From assembly GCF_022763305.1 (NCBI RefSeq), contig NZ_JALEGT010000120.1, positions 91,382 to 155,381 on the forward strand: 64,000 nucleotides of DNA, read 5' to 3'. Position 1 is the first letter of the stretch. Every line of letters starts with the position of its first letter. Made by a program: the position numbers and the translations under genes. A model generated the notes under the pieces. That model had not been told where the DNA came from, did no database searches, and worked only from the letters and a program-made list of their open reading frames with translations. Shown here piece by piece: positions 34,560 to 46,422 of this stretch. Source of the stretch: Marivita sp. Lineage in GTDB: Bacteria; Pseudomonadota; Alphaproteobacteria; Rhodobacterales; Rhodobacteraceae.

Positions 34560-35428
34560 AGGTCGGGTTTATCGGGTTGGGAAACATGGGCGCGCCGATG
34601 GCGGCGAACCTGGCGAAGGACGGGCATGATGTGACCGGGTATGACATGGCGACCGTCACGGTCGACGGTGTGTTTACAGCTCGCACGGCGCAGGACGCCG
34701 CCCGCGATGCGGACGTGGTGATCACGATGCTGCCCAGTGGCGACATCCTGCGCGCCGTCGCGGCCGAGGTCATCCCGGCGATGCGCAAGGGGGCCGTGCT
34801 TCTGGACTGTTCGACCGTGGACGTGGACAGCGCCCGCGCCGTGGCAAGCGATGCCGAAGCCGCCGGTTTGCTGCCGCTGGACGCGCCCGTGTCTGGCGGC
34901 ATCGGCGGCGCGGCGGCGGGCACACTGACCTTCATGGTGGGCGGATCGGATGAAGCGTATCAGACCGCCCTGCCCCTTTTTGAGACAATGGGGCAGAAAT
35001 CGGTCCATTGTGGACCCTCGGGCAACGGGCAGGCCGCGAAGATCTGCAACAACATGATCCTGGGTGTGACCATGATCGCCACCTGCGAAGCCTTTGCCCT
35101 GGCCGACAAGCTGGGTCTGGACCGGCAGGCGATGTTCGATGTGGTCAGCACCTCTTCGGGCTACAGCTGGTCGATGAACGCCTATTGCCCGGCACCGGGG
35201 ATCGGGCCCAAAAGCCCCGCAGATAACGGATATATCCCCGGTTTTGCGGCGGAATTGATGCTCAAGGACCTGCGGTTGAGCCAGCAGGCCGCCGATGCCT
35301 CGGACGCGGACACGCCCTTGGGACAGGCCGCAACCGAGCTTTATCGCCGCTTCGTCGAAGAGGAGGACGGCAAGGGCCGAGACTTCTCGGCCATGCTGCC
35401 CCGGTTCGAAAAACGCGGGCGCGGGTAA
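34556..35428 (+). CDS. mmsB: 3-hydroxyisobutyrate dehydrogenase
   Basis: A 290-residue NAD-dependent beta-hydroxyacid dehydrogenase. MKVGFIGLGNMGAPMAANL is the Rossmann signature, LDAPVSGGIGGAAAGTLTFMVGG the substrate site, and GNGQAAKICNNMILG carries the catalytic Lys. It oxidises 3-hydroxyisobutyrate to methylmalonate semialdehyde, which MmsA (encoded upstream) uses. ATGA overlap with the hydrolase gene. Confidence 0.94.
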   Translation: MKVGFIGLGNMGAPMAANLAKDGHDVTGYDMATVTVDGVFTARTAQDAARDADVVITMLPSGDILRAVAAEVIPAMRKGAVLLDCSTVDVDSARAVASDAEAAGLLPLDAPVSGGIGGAAAGTLTFMVGGSDEAYQTALPLFETMGQKSVHCGPSGNGQAAKICNNMILGVTMIATCEAFALADKLGLDRQAMFDVVSTSSGYSWSMNAYCPAPGIGPKSPADNGYIPGFAAELMLKDLRLSQQAADASDADTPLGQAATELYRRFVEEEDGKGRDFSAMLPRFEKRGRG

Positions 35429-35503
35429 CTGCCTTAATTATCTTTGGAGAGCGGACAGTCGCGAAGGTGAAGCCTAAAAGTTAACTAAATTGCTATAAAA
35501 GAT

Positions 35504-35556
35504 TGCCGCCTTGCCGGGGCAAAACCAACAAAAGCTTGGTTAACAGCAAGGCGGCA
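35504..35556 (+). promoter_or_regulatory. nested hairpin that includes the ribosome-binding site of the Hint-protein gene
   Basis: TGCCGCCTTGC at 35504-35514 is perfectly complementary to GCAAGGCGGCA at 35546-35556. Inside lies a second stem, AACCAA (35523-35528) with TTGGTT (35536-35541). The right outer arm contains AAGGCGG, the only Shine-Dalgarno-like element, four bases from the ATG at 35561. If the outer stem forms in the mRNA, it would block ribosome binding, so translation may be conditional. Confidence 0.55.
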
Positions 35557-35560
35557 TCTC

Positions 35561-37135
35561 ATGCCTATCGCGCAGGAACTTCCGATCAACATCAACGCCA
35601 CGGCGTTGCAGATGGCCAATGCCATTTTCGGCAATGGCGTCACGGTCAGCAGTGCGACCTATTCTGGGGACTTCCGGTCCTCCGGGATTTACACCAACGG
35701 CAACACGATCTCGCCGGGTGTGGTGCCCGGGGATTCCGGCGTCATCATGTCGACGGGCCTCGTCGCCGATTTCACCAACAACTCCGGCACAACCAACACC
35801 AATATCAGCGGATCGACCGGCACCAACACCGCCGGGATCAACCGCGATGCGGATTTCGATGCGCTGGCTGGCCGGAACACCTTTGACGCGGCCTTTCTCG
35901 AAGTGGTGTTCACACCTGCGGGAGATTTCATCACCGTCGATTTCGTCATCGCCTCGGACGAATACCCGGAATTCGTCAATTCAACCTTTCTCGATACCGT
36001 CGGCGTCTGGGTCAACGGTGTCGAGGCAACGGTGGCGGTCGGCAATGGTCAGGCGTCCATCGGCAACATCAACAGCGCGACCACCCCGAACCTCTACAAG
36101 GACAACACCCTCGACCAGTTCAACACCGAGATGGACGGCCTCACCGTCACGTTGACCTTTGTGGCTCCGGTCAATCCGGGTGTGCCCAACACCATCAAGC
36201 TGGGTGTCGCTGATACGTCCGACCCGAACTATGACACAAACTTCCTGATTGCCGGTGGGTCGATTCAATCGTCGATCATCGCGCAGGACGACAGCGCCAA
36301 TGTCGGTCTGAACAGCTCGAAAACCATCAGCGTGATGGACAATGACAGCACCACGGCGGGCACGCTGACGGTGACGCATATCAACGGTGTTGCCGTGGGT
36401 CCGGGGGGATCTGTGACGCTGACCTCCGGTCAGATCGTGACGTTGAACGCGGACGGAACCCTGACCGTTCAGTCCGACGGCGATGTGGAAACCGCCTATT
36501 TCACCTATACGATCAACAACGGTGTGGGTCAGGAAGACACCGGCATCGTGCAGATCAACCAGCTGCCCTGCTTTGTGGCCGGCACGCTGATCGACACGCC
36601 GACCGGCCCCCGCCCCGTTCAGGATCTGCGCCCCGGCGATCTGGTCCTGACGCTGGACAATGGCGTGCAGCCCATCCGTTGGGTCGGGTCGCGCGAGATC
36701 GAGGCGCGGGACAATTTCGCGCCGATCCGGATCTGCGCGGGCAGCTATGGTGCCACGGCGGATGTGCTCCTGTCGCCGCAGCACCGCGTTCTGGTGCGCG
36801 ATATTTGGGCCGAGCTGCTGTTCGGCGAGTCCGAAGTTCTGGTCAAGGCCAAGGACCTTGTGAACCACAAGACGGTGCGTCGCGAAGAGACCGGCACGCC
36901 CGTGACCTACGTGCATCTGCTGCTCGACCAGCACAATATCCTGAGCTCGAGCGGTCTGTTGTCGGAAAGTTATCTGCCCGGGCCGATGATGCGGAACACC
37001 TTTGGCGAGGACGATTGCGCCGAGATCATCACCCTGTTTCCCGAACTCGCCGACATTGACGCAGCCGGTTGGTCGGCAGCCCGCCCGATTCTCAAGAGTT
37101 ACGAGGCGCAGGCCCTGACGGCCCGCGCCGCGTAA
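35561..37135 (+). CDS. choice-of-anchor-L / Ig-like / Hint-domain protein
   Basis: A 524-residue protein with three parts. Residues about 10-230 resemble a choice-of-anchor-L domain (ATALQMANAIFGNGVTV, GVIMSTGLVADFTNNSG, FVIASDEYPEFVNS). Residues about 240-335 form a cadherin/Ig-like repeat (LNADGTLTVQSDGDVETAYF). Residues 337 to about 500 are a Hint (hedgehog-intein) module starting with Cys337 (LPCFVAGTLIDTPTG) and including LSPQHRVLVRD and YVHLLLDQHNILSS. Hint modules can self-cleave. No classical signal peptide is seen, so type I secretion is likely, as for related Roseobacter proteins. Confidence 0.88.
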   Translation: MPIAQELPININATALQMANAIFGNGVTVSSATYSGDFRSSGIYTNGNTISPGVVPGDSGVIMSTGLVADFTNNSGTTNTNISGSTGTNTAGINRDADFDALAGRNTFDAAFLEVVFTPAGDFITVDFVIASDEYPEFVNSTFLDTVGVWVNGVEATVAVGNGQASIGNINSATTPNLYKDNTLDQFNTEMDGLTVTLTFVAPVNPGVPNTIKLGVADTSDPNYDTNFLIAGGSIQSSIIAQDDSANVGLNSSKTISVMDNDSTTAGTLTVTHINGVAVGPGGSVTLTSGQIVTLNADGTLTVQSDGDVETAYFTYTINNGVGQEDTGIVQINQLPCFVAGTLIDTPTGPRPVQDLRPGDLVLTLDNGVQPIRWVGSREIEARDNFAPIRICAGSYGATADVLLSPQHRVLVRDIWAELLFGESEVLVKAKDLVNHKTVRREETGTPVTYVHLLLDQHNILSSSGLLSESYLPGPMMRNTFGEDDCAEIITLFPELADIDAAGWSAARPILKSYEAQALTARAA

Positions 37136-37139
37136 TCGG

Positions 37140-40004
<2,865 letters not shown>

Positions 40005-40168
40005 GTGGTCCCCCGATCCGGATGGTTAACACATAGTGGCTCGCCGCAAATTCTCCAATCGAAAAATGAGAACATATGAGGAACGTTCTTGATGTGCCTG
40101 AGGCCTGTGCGCTGCGTGTCTGCAATCGGCACAGGTTTCGGCCAGTGATGGAACCCACGCATCGATAT

Positions 40169-40180
40169 ATGTATATACAT
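40169..40180. promoter_or_regulatory. ATGTATATACAT palindrome upstream of the small-basic-protein operon
   Basis: A perfect 12-bp palindrome in the AT-rich part of the 226-base gap between uvrA and the 65-aa gene. It lies 50 bases before that gene, in a stretch that is otherwise unusually AT-rich for this chromosome. It is a candidate operator, possibly for the RHH-like protein that follows. Confidence 0.45.
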
Positions 40181-40230
40181 TGTTATTACTTTGTCGTAAC
40201 ATCCAACAGCTCTGACAGGAGACCGCCCAA

Positions 40231-40428
40231 GTGGGAAAATCCGACAAATCCAAGAAGCAGCGCAAGGACAGCCAGTTGATCATTCGCATCGCGAAAGATG
40301 ACCGTGACGCCTTTGTCGACCTTTGCGATACGCTTGACACAAGCGCCGCGCGCGAAGTCCGACGCTTCATTCGCGGGTTCCTCAAGGAGCATGACACCGG
40401 CACATCCAAGACGGACAAAAAGGATTGA
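40231..40428 (+). CDS. 65-aa basic ribbon-helix-helix-like protein
   Basis: A 65-residue protein with a Lys-rich N-terminus (MGKSDKSKKQRKDSQ), then LIIRIAKDDRDAFVDLCDTL and REVRRFIRGFLKEHD, the strand-helix-helix pattern of small RHH DNA-binding proteins, and a Lys/Asp tail. The start follows a GGAG-type element. It heads a three-gene row of basic proteins. A transcriptional or nucleoid role is inferred from charge and fold only. Confidence 0.72.
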   Translation: MGKSDKSKKQRKDSQLIIRIAKDDRDAFVDLCDTLDTSAAREVRRFIRGFLKEHDTGTSKTDKKD

Positions 40429-40432
40429 ACCG

Positions 40433-40552
40433 ATGGCAAAAGCTTCGAAAATCAAAGCTCTCAAGATCGAAGTGAAGCGCCGCAAGGCCAAGGTTGCGCG
40501 GCAGGAAAAGAAACTCAAGCAGGCCAAGAAGGCGCTCAGGAAAGCGGCCTGA
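40433..40552 (+). CDS. 39-aa lysine-rich basic peptide
   Basis: A 39-residue peptide beginning MAKASKIKALKIEVKRRKAK and continuing as one charged helix in which about half the residues are Lys or Arg. The ATG lies four bases after the stop of the RHH-like gene, with AGGA upstream. Such peptides resemble the tails of histone H1-like bacterial proteins or nucleic-acid chaperones. It is real in the sense of context and Shine-Dalgarno; the function is unknown. Confidence 0.62.
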   Translation: MAKASKIKALKIEVKRRKAKVARQEKKLKQAKKALRKAA

Positions 40553-40571
40553 CCCATTACCGAGGGAATCC

Positions 40572-41165
40572 ATGATCATGAACTCACTGACCGACATTCA
40601 CGGCATTGGACCGGCGCTGGCAAAACGGCTCGAAGCGGCCGGTATCGTCGATTGCGCCGCCTTGCAAGCGGCGGACCCGGCCGTTTTGACATCCATTCCC
40701 GGCGTAACGGGAACACGCGTCGCCGCGTGGAAGCAAGCCATTGCCGAAATGGGTGCGACAGTCCCTGCAGACACCGCGCCTGAAGCGGACATCACGACAG
40801 ATCCGGTCGAGGCCGAAGCCCCCGCCGATGTGGCGGATGTGGTTGTGGTGCTTCCGACAGCGGCGATGCCTACCGTGGAAGAGCCTGACACCACAGCCGA
40901 ACACGCGCCAAAGGCGAAGAAGGGCAAGGCGAAGACGAAAGCCAATGACAAGCCCAAGGCGAAAAAGAAAAAGGACGCCAAGGAGTCCGACACGGCGGCA
41001 TCGGACTCGAAAAAAGACGAAAAAAAGAAGAAGGCGAAAAAGACCAAAAAGAAAAAGAAGGCCGCTGTGGCTGACAAAGCCGCCAAGTCCAAGAAAAAGA
41101 AGGCGGCCAAGAAAAAGTCAGACGCAAAAGGCAAGGCCAAGAAAAAGAAGGCCAAGGCAGCCTGA
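40572..41165 (+). CDS. helix-hairpin-helix protein with histone H1-like lysine-rich tail
   Basis: A 197-residue protein in two parts. Residues about 1-60 contain two helix-hairpin-helix motifs (LTDIHGIGPALAKRLEAAGI and LTSIPGVTGTRVAAWKQAI), which bind DNA backbone non-specifically. After an acidic linker (residues 65-110), residues about 112-197 are an extremely Lys/Ala-rich tail like histone H1 or AlgP. GAGGG precedes the start. With its two small basic neighbours it looks like a nucleoid-associated set. A bidirectional terminator follows. Confidence 0.82.
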   Translation: MIMNSLTDIHGIGPALAKRLEAAGIVDCAALQAADPAVLTSIPGVTGTRVAAWKQAIAEMGATVPADTAPEADITTDPVEAEAPADVADVVVVLPTAAMPTVEEPDTTAEHAPKAKKGKAKTKANDKPKAKKKKDAKESDTAASDSKKDEKKKKAKKTKKKKKAAVADKAAKSKKKKAAKKKSDAKGKAKKKKAKAA

Positions 41166-41196
41166 GCCGTTTCCCCCATACCACTCCGGAACGATG

Positions 41197-41229
41197 AAAC
41201 CGGGCCCGCATCTCACGGGCCCGGTTTTT
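41197..41229. terminator. bidirectional terminator between the HHH gene and aglK
   Basis: AAACCGGGCCCG pairs with CGGGCCCGGTTT, loop CATCTCA, followed by further Ts; the A-run on the other side serves the convergent agl operon. Confidence 0.88.
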
Positions 41230-41251
41230 GATGGTGACGGACAAGTCGGTG

Positions 41252-42340
41252 TCAGCGATAAAGCAGCGACACCCCGTTGTGGAACACATGCACCTTGTCC
41301 GGTGAGGCGCCCAAGCGAACGGATTTGCCACGCAGATCCGCATGAATACCGGGAAGTTTGCCGATCACCGGATCGGCGTCGCCCTGCTTGTCGAAATAGA
41401 GCAGCGTCACCTCGCCGAGCGCTTCGGTGATGTTCACCTTGCCTTCGAAGATGTAATCGCCATCGGTTTCAAGGAAATCCTCGGGCCGCACCCCGACATT
41501 GACCTTGAGGCCCATATCGGCATCGGTGGTTGGATAGTCCGAGACTGCGGTGCCACCGCCGGCCATCTTGATCGTGGTCTTTGCACCTGTGCCGACAATT
41601 TCGCCCGGAAGCAGGTTCATCGACGGTGAGCCGATGAACTGCGCCACGAATTCGCTGTTGGGTCGTTCATACAGCTCCAGCGGCGCCCCGACCTGCGCGA
41701 TCCCCTTGTTGGCCAGAACGACAATGCGGGAGGCAAGTGTCATCGCTTCGACCTGATCGTGGGTCACATAGATCATCGTGCTTTCGGGCATCTGCTCCTT
41801 GAGTTGCGCAATTTCGATCCGGGTGGCGACGCGCAGCGCCGCATCGAGGTTCGAGAGCGGTTCATCGAACAGATAGACCTTGGGGTCGCGGACAATCGAC
41901 CGGCCAATCGCGACCCGCTGGCGCTGACCACCGGACAGCGCCTTGGGCAGACGGTCGAGATAGGGATCAAGCTGCAGCATCTTGGCCGCGCGGTTCACCG
42001 CCGCGTCGATCTCGGATTGCGGTTTCTTGGCGATCTTGAGCGCGAAGCTCATGTTCTCGCGCACCGTCATGTGGGGATAGAGCGCGTAGGACTGGAACAC
42101 CATGGCGATGCCGCGCATGGCGGGGGGCATGTCGTTGACTACCTGCCCGTCAATTTCCAGCGTGCCGCCGGTGATCTTTTCCAGCCCCGCGATCATCCGC
42201 AGAAGCGTGGACTTGCCACAGCCGGAAGGGCCGACAAAGACGATCAGCTCTCCCTGCTTGATGTCGAGGTTGATGTTGTTGAGCACGTTGACCGCGCCCG
42301 CATAGGTCTTTTCGACATCCGTCAGCTTCAAATTGGCCAT
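41252..42340 (-). CDS. aglK: alpha-glucoside ABC transporter ATP-binding protein
   Basis: A 362-residue MalK/UgpC-type ATPase. Motifs: Walker A GPSGCGKSTLLRMIAG, signature LSGGQRQRVAIGRSIV, Walker B VYLFDEPLSNLDA, and the H-loop YVTHDQVEAMTLA. The C-terminal regulatory OB-type domain starts near residue 235. It powers the AglFG permease. It is the last gene of aglEFGAK, transcribed from the operator region near 47.7 kb. Confidence 0.92.
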   Translation of the reverse strand: MANLKLTDVEKTYAGAVNVLNNINLDIKQGELIVFVGPSGCGKSTLLRMIAGLEKITGGTLEIDGQVVNDMPPAMRGIAMVFQSYALYPHMTVRENMSFALKIAKKPQSEIDAAVNRAAKMLQLDPYLDRLPKALSGGQRQRVAIGRSIVRDPKVYLFDEPLSNLDAALRVATRIEIAQLKEQMPESTMIYVTHDQVEAMTLASRIVVLANKGIAQVGAPLELYERPNSEFVAQFIGSPSMNLLPGEIVGTGAKTTIKMAGGGTAVSDYPTTDADMGLKVNVGVRPEDFLETDGDYIFEGKVNITEALGEVTLLYFDKQGDADPVIGKLPGIHADLRGKSVRLGASPDKVHVFHNGVSLLYR

Positions 42341-42366
42341 GACTGTCCCTCCCTAACCCTGTCTTT

Positions 42367-44025
42367 TCAGGAATTCATTTTCAGCGCGAGGCACGGTTGC
42401 CACGGCCCAAGATGCAATTTGCCATCCGCCTGCGGTCCGGCGCTCCCCAGTTCCAGACCGATCTGCGCCCAGTTGCCCTGCGGCATGGCCATCGTGGCCG
42501 GCTGGTCGCTGAGGTTGAAGGCACAGAAGATCGTCGAGCCCTCGTGGCTGCGCGTGAAATGCACAATGGTGCCGGTGCTTTTCACGCCGTCATGGTCGCC
42601 CTTGGCGAGCGCGGGTTGCGCGTGACGGAAGGCGATGGCGCGGCGGTAGTGATGCAGGATCGCCGCCGGGTCGTCTTCCTGATGCGCCACGGTGCGGTTC
42701 AGGTGTTCGTGGCTGACCGGCAGCCAGGGCTGGCCCGATGTGAAGCCTCCGTTCTGGTTCGACGGCTCCCAGACCATCGGCGTGCGGCAGCCGTCGCGGC
42801 CCTTGTATTCCGGCCAGAACTGGATGCCGTACGGGTCCTGCAGATCCTCGAAGCCGACCTCGGCCTCCGGCAGGCCCAGCTCTTCGCCCTGATAGATGCA
42901 GACCGATCCGCGCAGGCACATCATCAGCGTCGCAAAGAGGCGCTGCGCTGCGGGCGACAGGTTCCAGCGCGAGGCATGGCGCGTGACGTCGTGGTTCGAA
43001 AACGCCCAGCAGGCCCAACCGTCCGAGGCGACGTCGTCCACCTGCCCCAGCACGTCGACAAAGCGGTCAGCGGTCGGTTCCACGCCAGACAGGAATTCGA
43101 ACGCGTAGCACATGTGCACACGGTTCTCGCCCTTGGTGTATTCGCCCATGATCTCGAGCCCACGCTGCGCGTCGCCCACCTCGCCCACGGACGTGGTGCC
43201 GTTGTATTCATCCAGCAGCGCGCGGAACCGTTCGAGGAAGGCGAGGTTCTCGGGCTGGTTCTTGGAATAGAGGTGCTCCTGATGGTTATACGGGTTCACC
43301 GACGGCGCAATATTGGCGTTGCGCTTTTCCTTGGGCAGGCCCGGGTTGCTGCGCAATTCCTTGTCGTGGAAATAGAAGTTGATCGTATCGAGGCGGAAGC
43401 CATCGACACCGCGATCCAGCCAGAACCGCGTCACATCCAGGAGTGCCTGCTGCACATCCGGGTTGTGGAAGTTCAGGTCGGGCTGTGAGGTCAGGAAGTT
43501 GTGCAGATAATACTGCTCGCGTCGCGCATCCCATTGCCAGGCCGACCCGCCGAAGATCGACAGCCAGTTGTTGGGCGGCGTGCCATCGTCCTTTGGGTCG
43601 GACCAGACATACCAATCGGCTTTCTCATTGTCGCGGCTCGACCGGCTGAGCTGAAACCAAGGGTGCTGGTCCGAGGTGTGCGACAGCACGAGATCGATCA
43701 TCACGCGGATGCCCAGGCGGTGCGCGGTCTGCACCAGCACGTCGAAATCGGCCAGGTTTCCGAACATCGGATCGACGTCGCAATAATCGCTGACATCGTA
43801 GCCGAAATCCTTCATCGGCGAGGTGAAGAACGGGCTGATCCAGATCGCGTCCACGCCCAATGAGGCCACATAGGGCAGCCGGTGCGCGATCCCCAGAAGA
43901 TCGCCAATGCCATCGCCGTTGCTGTCCTGAAAGCTGCGCGGATAGATCTGGTAGATCACCGCACCGCGCCACCAGTCATTGTCCACGGCTGTGTTTTCAG
44001 CGGCCAGAGTGTTTGCCACGTTCAT
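42367..44025 (-). CDS. aglA: alpha-glucosidase (GH13)
   Basis: A 552-residue GH13 family (oligo-1,6-glucosidase/trehalose-6-P hydrolase-like) enzyme. Conserved regions: DLVLSHTSDQHPWF, DGFRLDTINFYFHD with the nucleophile Asp, a TSVGEVGDAQ region with the acid/base Glu, and FSNHDVTRH with the third Asp. It hydrolyses imported alpha-glucosides (sucrose, maltose, trehalose types) to glucose. Cytoplasmic, no signal peptide. Located between aglG and aglK. Confidence 0.93.
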   Translation of the reverse strand: MNVANTLAAENTAVDNDWWRGAVIYQIYPRSFQDSNGDGIGDLLGIAHRLPYVASLGVDAIWISPFFTSPMKDFGYDVSDYCDVDPMFGNLADFDVLVQTAHRLGIRVMIDLVLSHTSDQHPWFQLSRSSRDNEKADWYVWSDPKDDGTPPNNWLSIFGGSAWQWDARREQYYLHNFLTSQPDLNFHNPDVQQALLDVTRFWLDRGVDGFRLDTINFYFHDKELRSNPGLPKEKRNANIAPSVNPYNHQEHLYSKNQPENLAFLERFRALLDEYNGTTSVGEVGDAQRGLEIMGEYTKGENRVHMCYAFEFLSGVEPTADRFVDVLGQVDDVASDGWACWAFSNHDVTRHASRWNLSPAAQRLFATLMMCLRGSVCIYQGEELGLPEAEVGFEDLQDPYGIQFWPEYKGRDGCRTPMVWEPSNQNGGFTSGQPWLPVSHEHLNRTVAHQEDDPAAILHHYRRAIAFRHAQPALAKGDHDGVKSTGTIVHFTRSHEGSTIFCAFNLSDQPATMAMPQGNWAQIGLELGSAGPQADGKLHLGPWQPCLALKMNS

Positions 44026-44097
44026 CGTCCTGTTTTCCTTGCATCCGCACCCGCAGATGCGCTGTGAGAGTTGGCCCCGCCACGTGGGCGGGACGCG

Positions 44098-45255
44098 TTA
44101 TTTTACCGATCCGGCCAAGAGGCCGCGCACGAGGTATTTCTGCATCGCGAAGAACACCAGAAGCGGCACCGCGATGGATACGAAGGCGGCTGTGGCAAGG
44201 ATTTCCCAATTGCCGCCGCGTGTGCCCAGAAGCTCCACGATCTGGTTGGTCATCACCGTCGTCTGGCCCGTCGCGTCGATGAGGAACACCTTGGCCACCA
44301 GCAGGTCGTTCCACGTCCAGAGGAACTGGAAGATCGCAAAGCTGGCGAGCGCCGGGAACGACAGCGGCAGGATGATCTTGACGAAGATCTGGAACTCGGT
44401 CGCCCCATCCACGCGGGCATTCTCGATGATGTCCCGTGGCAGACCGACCATGTAGTTGCGCAAGAGGTAGATCGCGAGGGGCAACCCGAACCCCGTATGG
44501 GCAAGCCACGTGCCGAGATAGCCTTTGCCGATGCCGATCCCCAGATGCAGCTTCAGAAGCGGGATCAGCGCCAATTGCAGCGGCACGACCAGCAGGCCGA
44601 CCACGATGGCAATCAAGAGCGCCCGCCCCGCGAAATCCATCCACGCCAGCGCATAGGCGGCAAAGGCGGCCACCACGATGGGAATGATTGTGGCGGGGAT
44701 CGTGACGGTCAGCGTATTGAAGAACGCCTTGGCCATGCTGTCTGTCGCGTTGCCGGACAGAAGCACCTGCTGGTAGTTCTCGAGCGTGAAATCCGGCGGC
44801 AGTTCGGCGGTCACGAAAATCCGCTGACCGCGCCCACCTTCCATTTCGACCGGGCTTTCCAGACGGTAGTCGCCATTCGCCTGGACGGTGATGCGCTCTC
44901 CGTCGCGTAGTTCTGCGGTGTCACCGGGCGTATAGGCGGCCACATCGCGCGAGGATGTCCCCCAGGCCGACATGTCGATTTCGGCAGGCAGGTCTTCGCC
45001 GGCAAAGAGATTGCCTTCGATGACGAAGACCGCGCCCTCCTGAACCTGCGCATCCGGCGCGGCGGTGCGCAGAACGAGGCTTTGTTCGGTGGGGAAGAGC
45101 GCGTTCCACCAGCCGGAGGTCGCGATCTGGTCGGCTGTCCGGAACGAGGACACGAACAGGCCCACCGTCGGGAAGAGCCACAGCGCCACGAGCGCCACGA
45201 CCGAAATGTGAACCGCCCAGGTGAGCGAGGATTTGGTTCCTGCGATATTGTCCAT
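44098..45255 (-). CDS. aglG: alpha-glucoside ABC transporter permease AglG
   Basis: A 385-residue MalG-type permease, longer than the usual 280 residues because a periplasmic domain of about 120 residues is inserted after the first helix, as in rhizobial AglG. The EAA loop reads ENARVDGATEFQIFVKIILPL. About six transmembrane helices in all. It works with AglF and AglK for alpha-glucoside uptake. Confidence 0.9.
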   Translation of the reverse strand: MDNIAGTKSSLTWAVHISVVALVALWLFPTVGLFVSSFRTADQIATSGWWNALFPTEQSLVLRTAAPDAQVQEGAVFVIEGNLFAGEDLPAEIDMSAWGTSSRDVAAYTPGDTAELRDGERITVQANGDYRLESPVEMEGGRGQRIFVTAELPPDFTLENYQQVLLSGNATDSMAKAFFNTLTVTIPATIIPIVVAAFAAYALAWMDFAGRALLIAIVVGLLVVPLQLALIPLLKLHLGIGIGKGYLGTWLAHTGFGLPLAIYLLRNYMVGLPRDIIENARVDGATEFQIFVKIILPLSFPALASFAIFQFLWTWNDLLVAKVFLIDATGQTTVMTNQIVELLGTRGGNWEILATAAFVSIAVPLLVFFAMQKYLVRGLLAGSVK

Positions 45256-45267
45256 GACCGTCCCTCC

Positions 45268-46287
45268 TCAGCGCATTTCGTTGCGCGCGTTGCGCACGTT
45301 CCAGATCAGGATCGGCGTCACCAGCAGCATGATCACGATGGCGCTGGCCGATCCCACGCCCCAGTCATTGGCGCGGAACAATTTGTCGAACATGTAATTG
45401 GCCAGAACCTGCGTCTCCCATTGGCCGTTGGTCATGGCAAAGACGATGTCGAAGACCTTGAGCACGACCAGCGTGATCGTCGTCCAGACCACCACGATGG
45501 TGCCCGCGATCTGGGGCATCTTGATCTTGAAGAAGATCTGGAACGGGTTGGCCCCATCCACGATGGCCGCCTCGATGGTTTCCTCGGGAATGCCGCGCAG
45601 AGCGGCAGAGAGGATCACCATGGCAAATCCGGTCTGAATCCAGATCAGCACGATCATCAGCAGGAAACTGTTCCAGAACGGGATGGTCAGCCATTGCTGC
45701 GGATCATTGCCGGTCATCCAGACATAGACCGCGTTCAGCACACCGATCTGTTCGGTGTCGGGTGGGCGCGCGTCGTAGACCAGCTTCCAGATCACCGCAG
45801 CGCCGACAAAGGAAATCGCCATCGGCATGAAGATCAGCGACTTGGCGATATTGCCCCAGGCGATCCGGTCGGTGAGCTGCGCGGCCAGCAGGCCGAAGGC
45901 GGTCGACAGTGCCGGAACCACGATGAGCCAGAGCATGTTGTTGCGCATCGCTTCCCAGAATTTCGGCTCGGACGCCATCTGGCTGTAATTGGCAAGGCCC
46001 ACGAAATTGTAGATCGTGGTGCCGTCCGGCAGCGTCTCGCGTTCGGTCAGGGACAGGCGGATGGTCTCGAACACCGGGTAGGCCAGGTAAAGACCCAGCG
46101 CGAGGATCGCCGGAAGAAGGAACAGCCACGGCCGGATCAGATTGGCACGGTTGATGTTGCGGCCTGCGTTCGGCCCCTTGGCAGGAAACAGAACCTTGTC
46201 GAGAAACTGGTTCGAAAAGTAGAAGTAGCTCAGGCAACCGCCGACGCCGATGGCGATGGTCAACAGACCTTGAAATGCGGGATTCAT
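45268..46287 (-). CDS. aglF: alpha-glucoside ABC transporter permease AglF
   Basis: A 339-residue MalF-type permease with about eight hydrophobic segments. The EAA loop reads EAAIVDGANPFQIFFKIKMPQ. The start at 46287 (MNPAFQGLLTIAIG) is preceded by GGGAGGG. Partner of AglG. A 135-base gap containing a strong stem-loop separates it from aglE. Confidence 0.9.
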   Translation of the reverse strand: MNPAFQGLLTIAIGVGGCLSYFYFSNQFLDKVLFPAKGPNAGRNINRANLIRPWLFLLPAILALGLYLAYPVFETIRLSLTERETLPDGTTIYNFVGLANYSQMASEPKFWEAMRNNMLWLIVVPALSTAFGLLAAQLTDRIAWGNIAKSLIFMPMAISFVGAAVIWKLVYDARPPDTEQIGVLNAVYVWMTGNDPQQWLTIPFWNSFLLMIVLIWIQTGFAMVILSAALRGIPEETIEAAIVDGANPFQIFFKIKMPQIAGTIVVVWTTITLVVLKVFDIVFAMTNGQWETQVLANYMFDKLFRANDWGVGSASAIVIMLLVTPILIWNVRNARNEMR

Positions 46288-46376
46288 CTGTCCCTCCCAA
46301 ACATGAGTGATGATCCAGTGTGTGCCACTGGCGGTCCCTTGAACGGGTCTTGTTGGCTTTGCAGCTTTGTCGGTAT

Positions 46377-46402
46377 GGACTGCGCGATCCCCCGCGCAGT
46401 CC
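46377..46402 (-). promoter_or_regulatory. stem-loop downstream of aglE
   Basis: GGACTGCGCG and CGCGCAGTCC form a perfect 10-bp stem with a six-base loop, 21 bases after the aglE stop. Hairpins placed here in ABC operons typically protect the binding-protein message or attenuate downstream genes. Confidence 0.65.
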
Positions 46403-46422
46403 TGCATTCTTGCAAGATGCGC

